Source: Verrucomicrobia bacterium UBA7008
GTDB taxonomy: Bacteria; Verrucomicrobiota; Kiritimatiellia; RFP12; UBA1067
DNA: 34,357 bases
Direction: 5' to 3'
NCBI GenBank assembly: GCA_002449695.1
Contig: DJXI01000019.1
Span: 1,460 to 35,816 of the forward strand
Under the pieces are notes generated by a model, which saw nothing but the letters and a program-made list of their open reading frames with translations, was not told the DNA's origin and did not search any database. Both the position numbers and the translations under genes were made by a program. Each line of letters starts with the position of its first letter. The stretch's first letter is position 1. Of the stretch, positions 8,614 through 16,985 are shown piece after piece.

Positions 8614-9300
8614 TCAATACCACCGTTCGGGCACCCATACGACATCGCCCGCCCGCAGCGCGATGTCCTTCTCGACGCGCCCTTCCTTGCCGATCTCCTC
8701 CAGGTCCACGATGGTGATCGTCTTCGAGCCGTCCTTCTCGCAGCGGGTGACGCGGATCTTGGCCTTGTTCGCGAAGGGCTTCAGCCCCCCCGCCTCCTGC
8801 AGCACCTTCGTCACCGTCAAGTCCATCGTCGGCGGCATGTTCACGGGCCCCTGCGTCCCCACTTCGCCCATCACCTTCACCGTGCCCCAGGGGCTGACAC
8901 CCGTCTTGCCGTCGAACGGCGCGAACGTCACCGTCAGCTGCGGCTTCTTGATGAAGTACTCGTACTCCTTCAGCAGCTTGTCCTTGAGGACATCCAGCGT
9001 CAGCCCGTCGCACATCACCGGCTTTTCCAGCAGATACGGCAGCGTCACCTCGCCGTTCTGGTCGACCTGCGCCTGCATCGTCACCGGCTGCTGGCCGACC
9101 GAGCTGACCTGCACAATGACGCCCACGCCCGGCCGCACGCGCGGCCTGCCGTCGTTGTACGTCGCCGCCGCATCCGCCAGCGCCGAACTGTCGCGGTCGT
9201 CCGGCGCGTCGCCGGAAATCGCGTCAATGACGGTCTCGCAGCCGAACAGATACAGGCTGGCCACCGTCAGCAACATCAATCGAAACGAGAATCTTCCCAT
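8614..9300 (-). CDS. Wza-like polysaccharide export lipoprotein
   Basis: The 228-residue product has a lipoprotein signal ending LYLFGC with Cys21 as the lipidation site. It then shows a Poly_export domain (GVIVQVSSVGQQPVTMQAQV... then GEVTLPYLLEKPV) and a SLBB-type domain (KVMGEVGTQGPV through GGLKPFANKAKIRVTR), ending in DIALRAGDVVWVPERWY, typical of outer-membrane polysaccharide export proteins. It should form the outer-membrane exit channel with the Wzc-like kinase. ATG at 9300 is preferred over TTG at 9306 because it keeps a basic n-region. The -10 of the best promoter ends only 11 nt upstream, implying a nearly leaderless mRNA with no Shine-Dalgarno sequence. It is the first gene of the exopolysaccharide operon. 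Confidence 0.88.
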   Translation of the reverse strand: MGRFSFRLMLLTVASLYLFGCETVIDAISGDAPDDRDSSALADAAATYNDGRPRVRPGVGVIVQVSSVGQQPVTMQAQVDQNGEVTLPYLLEKPVMCDGLTLDVLKDKLLKEYEYFIKKPQLTVTFAPFDGKTGVSPWGTVKVMGEVGTQGPVNMPPTMDLTVTKVLQEAGGLKPFANKAKIRVTRCEKDGSKTITIVDLEEIGKEGRVEKDIALRAGDVVWVPERWY

Positions 9301-9311
9301 AGTCAACGCAT

Positions 9312-9341
9312 ATTATATCTTATTTTGGCTCTCCGCGTCAA
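9312..9341 (-). promoter_or_regulatory. Promoter of the exopolysaccharide operon
   Basis: On the minus strand TTGACG (9336-9341) is followed by an 18-nt spacer and TATAAT (9312-9317), extended to TATAATATG. It lies within the last codons and just past the stop of tsaE. The predicted start (about 9305) is about 5 nt from the ATG of the Wza-like gene. Confidence 0.75.
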
Positions 9342-9771
9342 TAGCGACTTTTCGCTTTTCTTCCCCCAAATTTCGCTTTTCTTCCCCCGCATGTAGGAAT
9401 CGGATGTGGTGCGCGTCCGGCGGGATCAGCGTCCCCGCCCGCTCCGGCCACTCGACGACCAGAATCGCCCCCTCCGCGAGATAGTCCTCCCAGCCGATCG
9501 CCAGAACGTCGTCCTCGCCGCTCAGCCGGTAGAGGTCCATGTGCACGAGAAAGCATCCGTCGCCGCGGTGCTCCTGCACGATGCAGAACGTCGGCGAGGT
9601 GACGCGCCCCGTCACGCCGAGCGCCGCCGCAAGCCCCTGCGTGAACGTCGTCTTGCCCGCGCCGAGGTCGCCCTCGAGGCAGACGACGTCGCCCGGCTTC
9701 AGCTCCGCCGCGAACGCGCGCGCGAGCGCCCAGGTCTCTTCGACCGAATTGACTTCAAACGAGCCCTTCAT
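9313..9771 (-). CDS. tsaE: tRNA threonylcarbamoyladenosine biosynthesis ATPase TsaE
   Basis: TsaE is the ATPase that supports the TsaB-TsaD complex in making t6A37 of ANN-decoding tRNAs. The 152-residue protein has Walker A in EGDLGAGKTT (33-42), SPTF at 59-62, the HMDLYR motif (77-82) and VVEWPE (105-110), all family hallmarks. After about residue 128 the tail reads GEEKRNL-GEEKRKV, a 7-residue duplication encoded by a 17-bp exact direct repeat, so the C-terminus looks extended by a local duplication. The gene overlaps the upstream dehydrogenase by 17 nt, and its 3' end hosts the promoter of the exopolysaccharide operon. Confidence 0.95.
   Translation of the reverse strand: MKGSFEVNSVEETWALARAFAAELKPGDVVCLEGDLGAGKTTFTQGLAAALGVTGRVTSPTFCIVQEHRGDGCFLVHMDLYRLSGEDDVLAIGWEDYLAEGAILVVEWPERAGTLIPPDAHHIRFLHAGEEKRNLGEEKRKVAIDAESQNKI
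9351..9388. repeat. 17-bp direct repeat (21-bp period) in the 3' end of tsaE
   Basis: TTCGCTTTTCTTCCCCC occurs at 9351-9367 and again at 9372-9388. The 21-bp period equals seven codons and duplicates GEEKR(N/K) in the TsaE tail. Confidence 0.85.
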
Positions 9772-10657
9772 CCTTCAACTCCCGGAAACACCGTTCGATG
9801 TACCGCGGCGAAAATGCCGCGCTGTGCGGCATCGCCACGAGGTTGCGGCACCCTTCCCACAGGCCGCGCCGCGGCGCGTCTCCCGTGTTGAGCGCCGTCG
9901 GCTCGCCCTTGAACACGTCGAGATACGCGCCCGCGAGCCGCCCCGATTCGAGCGCGCGCCTCAGCGCCGCCTCGTCCACCGCGTTGCCGCGCCCGACGTT
10001 GACGACGACGCAGCGGCGCGGCAGACGCGCGATCAGCCGCGCGTCGAGAAAATCGTCCGTTCCCGTGTCACCCGGCAGCGCGAGGATGAACCAGTCCGCG
10101 TCCTTCGCCGCGCGCGGCAGAAGCGCCGCGTTCGCGCGCGTGAAGCCCTGCACCTCGACGCCGAGCGCGGCGAGCTTCGCGCCGACGGCCCGGCCGATCC
10201 GCCCGTAGCCGGCGACGACCGCCTTCGTCCCCTGCACCTCGTAGCAGACGCGGCCGAAACGCGACCGCGGCCAGAGGGGCGGCTTCACCGCGAAGAACCC
10301 GCGCGCCCACGCAAGGCAGAACGCCGCGACCGACTCCGCGATGATCGCGCCGTGGAACGTGCCGAAGTGGACGCGCACGCGCGCGGGCGCGCCGCGCCAC
10401 GCCACGAGCTCGCGCCCCGCCGCCGGCGTCGCGAGGACCTGAAGGTTCCGCGCGCGCGCGAACCAGTCCTTCCGGAATTCCCAGACGATCGCGTGCGTCG
10501 CGCGCGGCAGTTCGCGCAGAAACGCCGCCTCGGTCGTCACGCGCCGCACCGTGCCGCCCGCGCCGACGGCGGCCCGCAAAGAGCGAAGCGCCTTCGCGTC
10601 GACGCGAAAGCACTCCTCCGGCCACTCGAGCCACACCAGGATGCGTTTATTCGTCAA
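9755..10657 (-). CDS. D-isomer-specific 2-hydroxyacid dehydrogenase-like protein
   Basis: This 300-residue cytoplasmic protein has the Rossmann motif VAGYGRIGRAVG (148-159) and the catalytic set expected for the D-2-hydroxyacid dehydrogenase family: Arg223 in VNVGRGNAVDE, Glu252 in KGEP and His278 in MPHSAAF. It should interconvert a 2-keto acid and its D-hydroxy acid with NAD(P)H; the substrate cannot be assigned. The start is TTG at 10657, chosen because AAGGGGAAG stands right before it and no in-frame ATG precedes the conserved core. The N-terminal substrate-binding half is divergent. It overlaps the synthetase gene by 11 nt and tsaE by 17 nt, so the three are one transcript. Confidence 0.85.
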   Translation of the reverse strand: MTNKRILVWLEWPEECFRVDAKALRSLRAAVGAGGTVRRVTTEAAFLRELPRATHAIVWEFRKDWFARARNLQVLATPAAGRELVAWRGAPARVRVHFGTFHGAIIAESVAAFCLAWARGFFAVKPPLWPRSRFGRVCYEVQGTKAVVAGYGRIGRAVGAKLAALGVEVQGFTRANAALLPRAAKDADWFILALPGDTGTDDFLDARLIARLPRRCVVVNVGRGNAVDEAALRRALESGRLAGAYLDVFKGEPTALNTGDAPRRGLWEGCRNLVAMPHSAAFSPRYIERCFRELKDEGLV

Positions 10658-12323
10658 GCTTCCCCTTGTAGGTCACGCGGCGGATCTTGCCGACCGAGGT
10701 GCGCTCCAGCGCCTCGGGAGAGACGACGACCTTGCGCACGCGCTTGTACTCCGCGAGATCCTGACAGCGCGCGTGCACCGCCTTGACCGTCGCCTTCTCC
10801 ATCTCCGCCCAGGCGGGCAGCGCGCCGCCGTTGTGCGCCTTGAACCATTCCTCGTCGGGATGGGCGATCGCGCCGACCTTCTCGCCCGGCACGCCGCCTT
10901 CGGTGTAGCCGAGCACGAGGATGTCGGCGATCGACGGCTCCTTGGCGATGCAGTTCTCGACCTCTTCGGGGTAGATGTTCTTGCCCTCGCGGTTGACGAT
11001 GAGCGCCTTCTTGCGCCCGCGGATCGAGATGACGCCGCGTTCGTCGATGGACGCGAGGTCACCCGTCATGAACCAGCCGTCCGCGCTGAACGCCTCCTTC
11101 GTCGCCGCCTCGTTGTGGAAGTAGCCCTTCATGACGATGGGGCCCTTGATCTGAAGCTCGCCGACGCCCGCCTCGTTCGGCTGGTCGATGCGCACCTGGA
11201 TGCCGCTGATCGGCAGCCCGATCGTCCCCACCGCGCCGAGCTCGGGCGTGCAGACGCTGACGACCGGCGCGCATTCGGTGAGGCCATAGCCCTCGAGGAA
11301 GCGGATGTGCATCCGGTTGAAGCCCTGGAGGACGTGCGGCGGGCACGGCGCGCCGCCGGTGATCATGAAGCGCAGCCGCCCGCCGAGCCGCAGCTTCACG
11401 CTGTGGTAGATGGGCCCCCTCAGGCCGATCTTCATCAGGAAGCGCGCCGCCTTCGACTTCTTCAGGTTCTCGTCGATCTTCTCGTAGATCTTCTCCGCGA
11501 GGAGCGGCACCGCCATGAGAAGCGAGGGCCGGAGCGTCTTGATGTCCGCGACGACGGTCCGCAGCGACTGCATGAAGCAGATCGACGCGCCGATGACCAT
11601 CGGCACGACGAAGTTCGTCGTGAACGAGAACGCGTGGAAGAGCGGCAGCACCACGAAGAACGAATCGTTCGAGCCGACCTTGATCCGGCCGTTGCCGGTG
11701 AACGAGACGAGCGCGCCCGCGCTGTCGTGCAGGAAGTTCGAGTGCGTCAGCATCGCGCCCTTCGGCTTGCCCGTCGTGCCCGACGTGTAGATGATGGAGG
11801 CGACGTCCATCCCGTCGGCCTCGTTCGCATCGTACCACTCGCCGCCGTCGCGGATCATGAGCGACTTGATGCCCACGACGTCCGCCTGGGCGATCTTCTG
11901 GCCGTTGAAGATGACGCCGTCGGTGATGACGATGCCCCGGAGCTTCGGCAGGCGCGGCGCGATCTCGATGAACATCCTGAGGTGCGACTTGTCGGTCGTG
12001 ACGACCGTCACCTCCGCGTCGTTGAGGATGTACTCGACCTCCGCCGGCTTCAGCTTCGGGTCGACCGGCACGACCGCGAGCCCCGCGCCCGCCTGGGCGA
12101 GGTAGCTGACCATCCACAGCGGATGGTTCGGCAGGATGATCGCGACGTTCTCCTCGCGCGGCCTGAGGCCGAAGCGCGTCGCGTAGCCCTCGGCGGTCTC
12201 GCGCACGTCCTGCAGGAACCGGCTCCACGTCTTGAACTGCCACATGCCGTCCTCGCACCACCTGAGCGCCGGCTGGTGCGGGATGCGCATGGCGCAGCTT
12301 TCCAGAAGTCCACGAATTGTCAT
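10647..12323 (-). CDS. AMP-dependent acyl-CoA synthetase (long-chain fatty acid ligase type)
   Basis: The 558-residue enzyme activates a carboxylic acid, probably a fatty acid, to an acyl-adenylate and then a thioester. Visible ANL-superfamily motifs are the P-loop YTSGTTGKPKGAMLTH (179-194), GYGLTECAPVV, the hinge region FMTGDLASIDERGVISIRGRKK and the C-terminal catalytic lysine region SVGKIRRVTYKGKL. The sequence most resembles FadD-type long-chain ligases or acyl-ACP synthetases; no fused acyltransferase or carrier domain is present. GGAG lies 7 nt before the ATG, and a strong promoter (12356-12385) gives a leader of about 26 nt. It heads a three-gene operon with the dehydrogenase and tsaE. 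Chain-length specificity is not visible. Confidence 0.92.
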   Translation of the reverse strand: MTIRGLLESCAMRIPHQPALRWCEDGMWQFKTWSRFLQDVRETAEGYATRFGLRPREENVAIILPNHPLWMVSYLAQAGAGLAVVPVDPKLKPAEVEYILNDAEVTVVTTDKSHLRMFIEIAPRLPKLRGIVITDGVIFNGQKIAQADVVGIKSLMIRDGGEWYDANEADGMDVASIIYTSGTTGKPKGAMLTHSNFLHDSAGALVSFTGNGRIKVGSNDSFFVVLPLFHAFSFTTNFVVPMVIGASICFMQSLRTVVADIKTLRPSLLMAVPLLAEKIYEKIDENLKKSKAARFLMKIGLRGPIYHSVKLRLGGRLRFMITGGAPCPPHVLQGFNRMHIRFLEGYGLTECAPVVSVCTPELGAVGTIGLPISGIQVRIDQPNEAGVGELQIKGPIVMKGYFHNEAATKEAFSADGWFMTGDLASIDERGVISIRGRKKALIVNREGKNIYPEEVENCIAKEPSIADILVLGYTEGGVPGEKVGAIAHPDEEWFKAHNGGALPAWAEMEKATVKAVHARCQDLAEYKRVRKVVVSPEALERTSVGKIRRVTYKGKLDE

Positions 12324-12355
12324 AATGCTCCGTTGTTAAGGATAGGAACTTTCAT

Positions 12356-12385
12356 ATTATATCACATCTCCCGTCGGCGCGTCCA
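12356..12385 (-). promoter_or_regulatory. Promoter of the acyl-CoA synthetase operon
   Basis: TGGACG (12380-12385) - 18 nt - TATAAT (12356-12361), extended to TATAATATG, on the minus strand. The -10 overlaps the TAA stop of the dus gene. Confidence 0.75.
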
Positions 12386-13283
12386 ATGGATTCGGCCCCG
12401 TCCATGCCGCGAGCTCGGCGAGCGACTTGACGCCGTTGAGCCGCGCGCGCAGCGCCGCCGCGCCGGGACGGCCGCTGAAATAGCGGAAGAGGTGCGTGCG
12501 CAGCTTGAGGACGGCGAGCTCGGGCCGGTAGTCGAGAATGTAGTCGAGATGGGCGCGGAACATCTCGTCCGGCGTCCGGCGGACCGGCGCGCCCTTGAGC
12601 GCGGCGAAGATGTACGGGTTGGCGAGCGCCGCGCGCCCGATCATGACGGCGCTCACGCCCGTCGCCGCCATCGCCGCCGCGCTCGCCGCGTCCTTGACGC
12701 TGCCGTTGCCCGTGACGGGGATCTTCGCGCGGCGGACGACCTCGGCGAGCGTGTCGAGATGCGTCTCGCCGCCGTGGAGCTGCGACGTGTAGCGCGCGTG
12801 GACGGTGATTCCCGCCGCGCCCGCGCGTTCGGCGGCGTCGAGAATCTCGAAGATGTTCGTCTGCCGCGGGTGCGGCCCGAGCCGCGTCTTGAGCGTGACC
12901 GGCAGCGCGGTGTTCTCCGCCATCGCCGCGAGGAGGCGGTGGATCTTTTCGGGATCCTCGACGAGCTTCGCGCCCGCGCCCGCGCGCGTCACCTTCTGCA
13001 TCGGGCAGCCCGCGTTCAGGTCGAGCGCCGCCCACGGGACCGGCCACGACGAGACGAACCGCGCCGCACACGCGACGTCGGATTCGGTCGCGCCGAAGAT
13101 CTGGCACGCGAGCGGCCCTTCGCCCGGCAGCGTCTCCAGGAGCTGCCGCGTCGCCGCGTGGCCGTGCGCGATCGCGGCGGCGGAGACCATCTCGGTATAG
13201 GCGAGGTCGGCGCCGCCGTCGCGGCAGAGGCGGCGGAACGGCGCGTCGGTGAAACCCGCCAGCGGCGCAAGGACGTATTTCAT
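12357..13283 (-). CDS. tRNA-dihydrouridine synthase (Dus family)
   Basis: Dus enzymes reduce uridines in the tRNA D-loop using FMN and NADPH. The 308-residue protein starts MKYVLAPLAGFTDAPFR, the FMN-binding N-terminus of the family. It has the catalytic cysteine Cys93 in LNAGCPMQKVTRAGAGAKL, the substrate/FMN lysine Lys132 in TLKTRLG, VHARY near 161-165, GNGSVKD and the phosphate-binding MIGRAALANPYIF. A much longer frame in the same phase is only read-through; the ATG at 13283 is used because it overlaps the upstream stop as ATGA and begins the conserved core. It is the last gene of the five-gene GYF_2 operon. The Dus subgroup (A, B or C) is not decided. Confidence 0.95.
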   Translation of the reverse strand: MKYVLAPLAGFTDAPFRRLCRDGGADLAYTEMVSAAAIAHGHAATRQLLETLPGEGPLACQIFGATESDVACAARFVSSWPVPWAALDLNAGCPMQKVTRAGAGAKLVEDPEKIHRLLAAMAENTALPVTLKTRLGPHPRQTNIFEILDAAERAGAAGITVHARYTSQLHGGETHLDTLAEVVRRAKIPVTGNGSVKDAASAAAMAATGVSAVMIGRAALANPYIFAALKGAPVRRTPDEMFRAHLDYILDYRPELAVLKLRTHLFRYFSGRPGAAALRARLNGVKSLAELAAWTGPNPLDAPTGDVI

Positions 13284-14845
13284 TCCGCGACCGGTTCCTC
13301 GGGCGGCGTCAGGACGGGATCGGAGTAGCACGCGGCCGGATCGACGACCGCGAACGAGACGTAGCTCGGCGCGCCCCAGTCGGTGCCGGGCAGCCGGGCG
13401 AACACGGCCACGTCGACGCGGTTGGTCGTCGTCAGCTTCGACCTGTCGATCGCCACCTTCGCGCAGTCGCCGCGCAGCTGTTCGAGCTTCGCCGCGCCGT
13501 GTTCGTCGTGCACGACGGCAAAGGTGTATTCGACCGCGCCCAGCGGCTGCGCCCGGATCGTGAACGACCGGTACGTGTCGGCCGCGCGCAGGACCCACGC
13601 CCACGCGAACGGCGTCGCGTACGTGATCTCGGGCAGACCCGTCGCCGGCTCGAGGACGGGCGCCGATTCCACCGCGACGAGGCGCGCCAGCGGCGGCGCT
13701 TCGAGCGGCTTGAGCGCCGCGGCCAGCTTCTTCAGCCGCGCGAGATCGAGCCCGTTCGGCGGCAGGCAGGTCGGATGCGCCTTCGCCGTCAGGTAGTCGG
13801 CCTCGCTCTTCACGCCCTTGAGCGACTTGCGGATCAGCGTCTGGACGGTCGGCGCGAGGAGCCCGCGCGCGACGATCGACTGCTTCGTCGCCGGCGGGAG
13901 CGAGCGGCTGACCTCGAGCGCCGCCTTCAGGTAGTACTGGTCGGACCAGCTGACGCCCTGCGAGCAGAGCCAGTACGGCGCGACCGACAGGAACACGTCG
14001 CCGTAGCCGTTCGTGCTCGTCAGGTCGTAGTCGTCCACCGACGGGAAGACCCAGATCTGGTTCGTCGTGTAGAAATGCACCATCGTCCGGAGGTAGGACG
14101 CCTGCGCCGTCATCAGCGCGCGCGGGAGCGAGCGCCAGTAGGGCGTGCCGCGCATCCCGCGGCTCGCGTTGCCGAAGACGGGGTACGGGAAGGCGATGTT
14201 GGGGAAGTCGAGATCGGCCTGGCGCGCGCGCCCCTCGCCGTCGAGCGACACCTGCGTCAGCCCCGGCCAGTTCGTGACGGCGAGCATCGAGTGGCGGCCG
14301 TCGCGGTTCATGTAGAGGTCGCCCGCGTTGCCGCCCGTGCGCGCGCCCGTCAGCACGAGCTGCGCGAGAAAGCAGCCGTGGTCGAAGTCCCAGTTCAGAT
14401 TCTGCGCGCCGAGCGCCACCGACTCGCCGTACGCGCATTCCATCGGCAGCGTCGCCAGCGGGCCCGTCAGGATCGGCCGCGACTGCTGCTCCTCGGCGTA
14501 GGCGACGAGCTCCTTGAAGCGCGGATACCGCGCGAGGCGCTGGAGGTCGCGGTCCGCCGCGATCACCTCCGGCTTGCGGAAGCCGAGGTCGATCGCCTCC
14601 TCCAGCGCGTCGAACGCCGGCTCGGGATCCTTCATCCACGCGAGCGAGCAGGCGAGGTTGTAGTGCCACGTCGGGTCGTCGGGCAGCAGCGCCACGCCGT
14701 CCCGGCACGTGCCCAGCATCTTCTTGGTGTCGCCCTCGCGGACGGCGGCGATGAATTCGCGGCTCAGCCGCTCGTGCTGCGGCTGGCGCGCCGGATAGTC
14801 CCAGATCGTCAGGACGGCGAGGACAAGGCAGCCGACCGCGCTCAT
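13280..14845 (-). CDS. Secreted or membrane-anchored TPR-like protein of unknown function
   Basis: This 521-residue protein has a short hydrophobic N-terminus (MSAVGCLVLAVLTIW) that could be a signal peptide or anchor. Residues about 25-110 are helical with a TPR-like pattern (DDPTWHYNLACSLAWMKDPEPAFDALEEAIDLGF), close to the tetratricopeptide consensus A..G....A. The remaining 400 residues are aromatic-rich (NLNWDFDHGCFLAQL, YLRTMVHFYTTNQIWVFPSVDDYDL) and I do not recognise the family; the size and composition suggest an envelope protein. The ends overlap neighbours: ATG with the stop of the coiled-coil GYF_2 gene and TGA with the dus start, both ATGA overlaps. It is probably made together with the two GYF_2 proteins. 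Confidence 0.75.
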   Translation of the reverse strand: MSAVGCLVLAVLTIWDYPARQPQHERLSREFIAAVREGDTKKMLGTCRDGVALLPDDPTWHYNLACSLAWMKDPEPAFDALEEAIDLGFRKPEVIAADRDLQRLARYPRFKELVAYAEEQQSRPILTGPLATLPMECAYGESVALGAQNLNWDFDHGCFLAQLVLTGARTGGNAGDLYMNRDGRHSMLAVTNWPGLTQVSLDGEGRARQADLDFPNIAFPYPVFGNASRGMRGTPYWRSLPRALMTAQASYLRTMVHFYTTNQIWVFPSVDDYDLTSTNGYGDVFLSVAPYWLCSQGVSWSDQYYLKAALEVSRSLPPATKQSIVARGLLAPTVQTLIRKSLKGVKSEADYLTAKAHPTCLPPNGLDLARLKKLAAALKPLEAPPLARLVAVESAPVLEPATGLPEITYATPFAWAWVLRAADTYRSFTIRAQPLGAVEYTFAVVHDEHGAAKLEQLRGDCAKVAIDRSKLTTTNRVDVAVFARLPGTDWGAPSYVSFAVVDPAACYSDPVLTPPEEPVAE

Positions 14846-16311
14846 TTGCGGATCCTCATCCAGCCCGGCAGCTTCACCATCTTCGCCTCGCGGCTCTGGT
14901 TCGTCTCCAGCGTCTGGGACGTGCCGATGGAGGGCGACTCGAGCGCCGCGAGGCGCGTCATCAGCGTCTGCTGGCGCGTCGCCTGCTGCTGGCGCATGTT
15001 CTCCGTCTGCTGGCGCTCCGCGATCAGTTCGCGCTCGCGGATCTGCAGCCGCTCCTTCAATTCGACGATTTCGGCCTGCAGCTGCGTGACGTCCTTGACG
15101 CCCGCCGCCATCCGGGCCTGCTCGGCCTCGCGCAGCCGCACCTTCTCGGCCAGCTCGCGGATCTGCCGCGCATCCTCCATCGCCCGCCGCTCGCCGGTGC
15201 GCCGCAGCTCCTCCAGCTCCCGGCGCAGCTGCGTCGTGCGCGGATCCTCCGGCCGCGCGATGAGCGCGCGGCGCGTCATGTCCTCGATGTTCGCGCCCGC
15301 CTTCTTCAGGAGCGTGCGGCGGCGCTCCTGCAGCCGGTCGGCGCGCTCCTGGTAGCGGCGGCGGAACTCGTCCGCCTCGGCGCGCTCGACCTCCAGAAGC
15401 TGGCGCAGCTCCTCCGCCTCGCCCGACATGAGCGCGTGCATCGCCGCCTGGATGTCGGCGACCTCGCTCGCGGTCTGCGGAATGCGCCTGAGCTCGTTCT
15501 CCAGCGCCACGACCTGCTCGCGCAGCTTGCCTTCGCGCGCGGACGCCTCCTTGGCCGTCTCCACGAGCTTCGCCTGCGCCGCGCTCTCACGCTCCGCGCT
15601 GGCCTTCAGCGCCTGGTCCATCCGCGCCTGCAGATCCGCCGTGTGCCGCCGCTCGGCCTCCAGGAGCCCTTCCAGCTCCTTCACGCGCGAATCGTCCACG
15701 ACGACCTTCTCGACGATCTTCTCGACGACCTTCTCGATCTCGACCGGCACCTCGACGCGCTTTTCGATGATCTTCTCGACCTCGACCGGCACTTCCTTCT
15801 CGACGATCTTCTCGACCTCGACGACCTTTTCGACCTCCACGATCTTTTCGACCGGGACTTCGACGCGCACTTCCTTCTCGACGATCTTCTCGACCGGCAC
15901 CTCGACGATCTTCTCCACGATCCGCGCCGCGGGGGCCTCGGCGGCCGGTGCGGGTGCCGGTGCGGGCGTTTCCGTCGTCGGCGCCGGTGCGGGCGGCGGC
16001 GGGGGCGGCTCCGGCGCGAACGGCGCGCGCGTCTCCACCACGCTCGCCGTCGGCGGCAGGCGGCCCGACGCGATCAGCGCGTCCGCCGCGGCCTTGTTGA
16101 ACGGGCCGCGCGGATTGCCGTCGCCCAGATCGATTGAAAACCGCATGTCCAGGAACGGCACGTCCTCGACGCGCCGCCAGATCTCGTTGTCGTCCGAAAT
16201 CTCCTGGCCCGGCTGGATGCGCCCCATCCGCGCCCATTCGACGAGCTTCGCCTCCGTCTCGGGCCCGAAGGTCTCGTCCTGCGTCCGCAGATACCACTTG
16301 GCTTCGCCCAT
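14842..16311 (-). CDS. GYF_2-like protein with alveolin-like VPVEKIVEK repeats and long coiled coil
   Basis: The 489-residue protein has two tandem GYF_2-like modules at the N-terminus (about 6-50, starting WYLRTQDETFGP; and 56-92, with NPRGPFNKAAADALIASGRLPP). A Pro/Ala linker (97-128) follows, then a repeat block at 130-205 built from EKIVEVPVEKIVEKEV-type units. Residues about 206-455 are a long charged coiled coil (LEAERRHTADLQARMDQAL, QLRRELEELRRTGERR), and the tail ends LPGWMRIRK. There is no signal peptide or membrane helix. The ATG at 16311 is chosen because it begins the GYF_2 module and overlaps the upstream TAA (TAATG). It is a paralogue of the preceding gene at its N-terminus. A scaffold or cytoskeleton-like role is plausible but is inference. 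Confidence 0.85.
   Translation of the reverse strand: MGEAKWYLRTQDETFGPETEAKLVEWARMGRIQPGQEISDDNEIWRRVEDVPFLDMRFSIDLGDGNPRGPFNKAAADALIASGRLPPTASVVETRAPFAPEPPPPPPAPAPTTETPAPAPAPAAEAPAARIVEKIVEVPVEKIVEKEVRVEVPVEKIVEVEKVVEVEKIVEKEVPVEVEKIIEKRVEVPVEIEKVVEKIVEKVVVDDSRVKELEGLLEAERRHTADLQARMDQALKASAERESAAQAKLVETAKEASAREGKLREQVVALENELRRIPQTASEVADIQAAMHALMSGEAEELRQLLEVERAEADEFRRRYQERADRLQERRRTLLKKAGANIEDMTRRALIARPEDPRTTQLRRELEELRRTGERRAMEDARQIRELAEKVRLREAEQARMAAGVKDVTQLQAEIVELKERLQIRERELIAERQQTENMRQQQATRQQTLMTRLAALESPSIGTSQTLETNQSREAKMVKLPGWMRIRK
15690..15930. repeat. Degenerate repeats encoding the VPVEKIVEK block (coiled-coil GYF_2 gene)
   Basis: Plus-strand units such as TCGACGATCTTCTCGAC recur many times here with variants. 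They encode the K/I/V/E/P repeat block of the 489-residue protein. The same unit type recurs at about 16530-16660 in the neighbouring gene, so the two could recombine. Confidence 0.75.
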
Positions 16312-16985
16312 TATGCCTTCCTCCTCCCGAGCACGCCGCCGAGCGCGGCAAAACCGCCGCGTCCCCGGCGGCTCTTGGCGGCCGCGAGCTCGCGCCGCGC
16401 CGCCGCCTCCAGCGCCTCCATCTTCGCGCGGTCCGCTCCTTTGAAAATACCGCCGAACGTCGGCGGGGGCGGCGCCAGATCCACCGCGTCCACGACTTCG
16501 GCCTCGACGATCTCGGTGCGCGCCGGCGGTTCGACCTCGACGATCTTCTCGACAATCTTTTCGACCGGCACTTCCTTGATCACTTCCTTGATGACGATCT
16601 TCTCGACCGGCACCTCGACGCGCACTTCCTTCTCGACGATCTTCTCGACGATCTTTTCGACCGGCGGCGGATCCTCGGCGGGCGAGCCGTCGTGGCGGCG
16701 GTAGATGCGCGCGGCCGCGGGCAGCGCGCCCGATTCGGCGAGCCGCACCACCACCGCGCGGTTGAACGGGCCGAAGAACTTCCCCGGCTCCGCCTCGACC
16801 ACCCAGCGCATCTCCAGCTCGTCCATGAGCTGCGCGGGCAGCCATTCCTTCCGGTCGCGCGAGACGAAACCCGACGGGTCGATCCGACCCTCGCGCGCCC
16901 ATTCGACTAAAGTCGCGCGCGCGGCGGGACCGTAGACGTTCCCGTCCGCGCTGCGCACGTACCAGTTTTCGGACTGTCCGTCCAT
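16311..16985 (-). CDS. Short GYF_2-like protein with alveolin-like VEKIVEK repeats
   Basis: The 224-residue protein has two GYF_2-like modules: WYVRSADGNVYGPAARATLVEWAREGRI (8-35) and a second at about 60-95 (MRWVVEAEPGKFFGPFNRAVVVRLAESGALP). The WY...GP...L..W...G.I pattern is typical of bacterial GYF_2 domains, which are thought to bind peptides. Residues 109-151 are VEKIVEKIVEKEVRVEVPVEKIV-like repeats, and the tail (175-224) is basic with RRGRGGF. It lacks the long coiled coil of its downstream paralogue. The start overlaps the TGA of the barrel gene (TGATG) and the stop overlaps the next ATG, so expression is tightly coupled. The longer frame to 17504 is antisense-like Arg-rich sequence and is not used. 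Confidence 0.83.
   Translation of the reverse strand: MDGQSENWYVRSADGNVYGPAARATLVEWAREGRIDPSGFVSRDRKEWLPAQLMDELEMRWVVEAEPGKFFGPFNRAVVVRLAESGALPAAARIYRRHDGSPAEDPPPVEKIVEKIVEKEVRVEVPVEKIVIKEVIKEVPVEKIVEKIVEVEPPARTEIVEAEVVDAVDLAPPPPTFGGIFKGADRAKMEALEAAARRELAAAKSRRGRGGFAALGGVLGRRKA
16530..16660. repeat. Degenerate repeats encoding the VEKIVEK block (short GYF_2 gene)
   Basis: Plus-strand units of the TCGACGATCTTCTCGAC and TTCTCGACCGGCAC type encode residues 109-151 of the 224-residue protein and match the block at 15690-15930. Confidence 0.7.

Noticed and set aside
9304..9306. TTG at 9306 as the start of the Wza-like gene
   Set aside because: ATG at 9300 is in frame, gives a normal lipoprotein signal and TTG would fall at the predicted transcription start.
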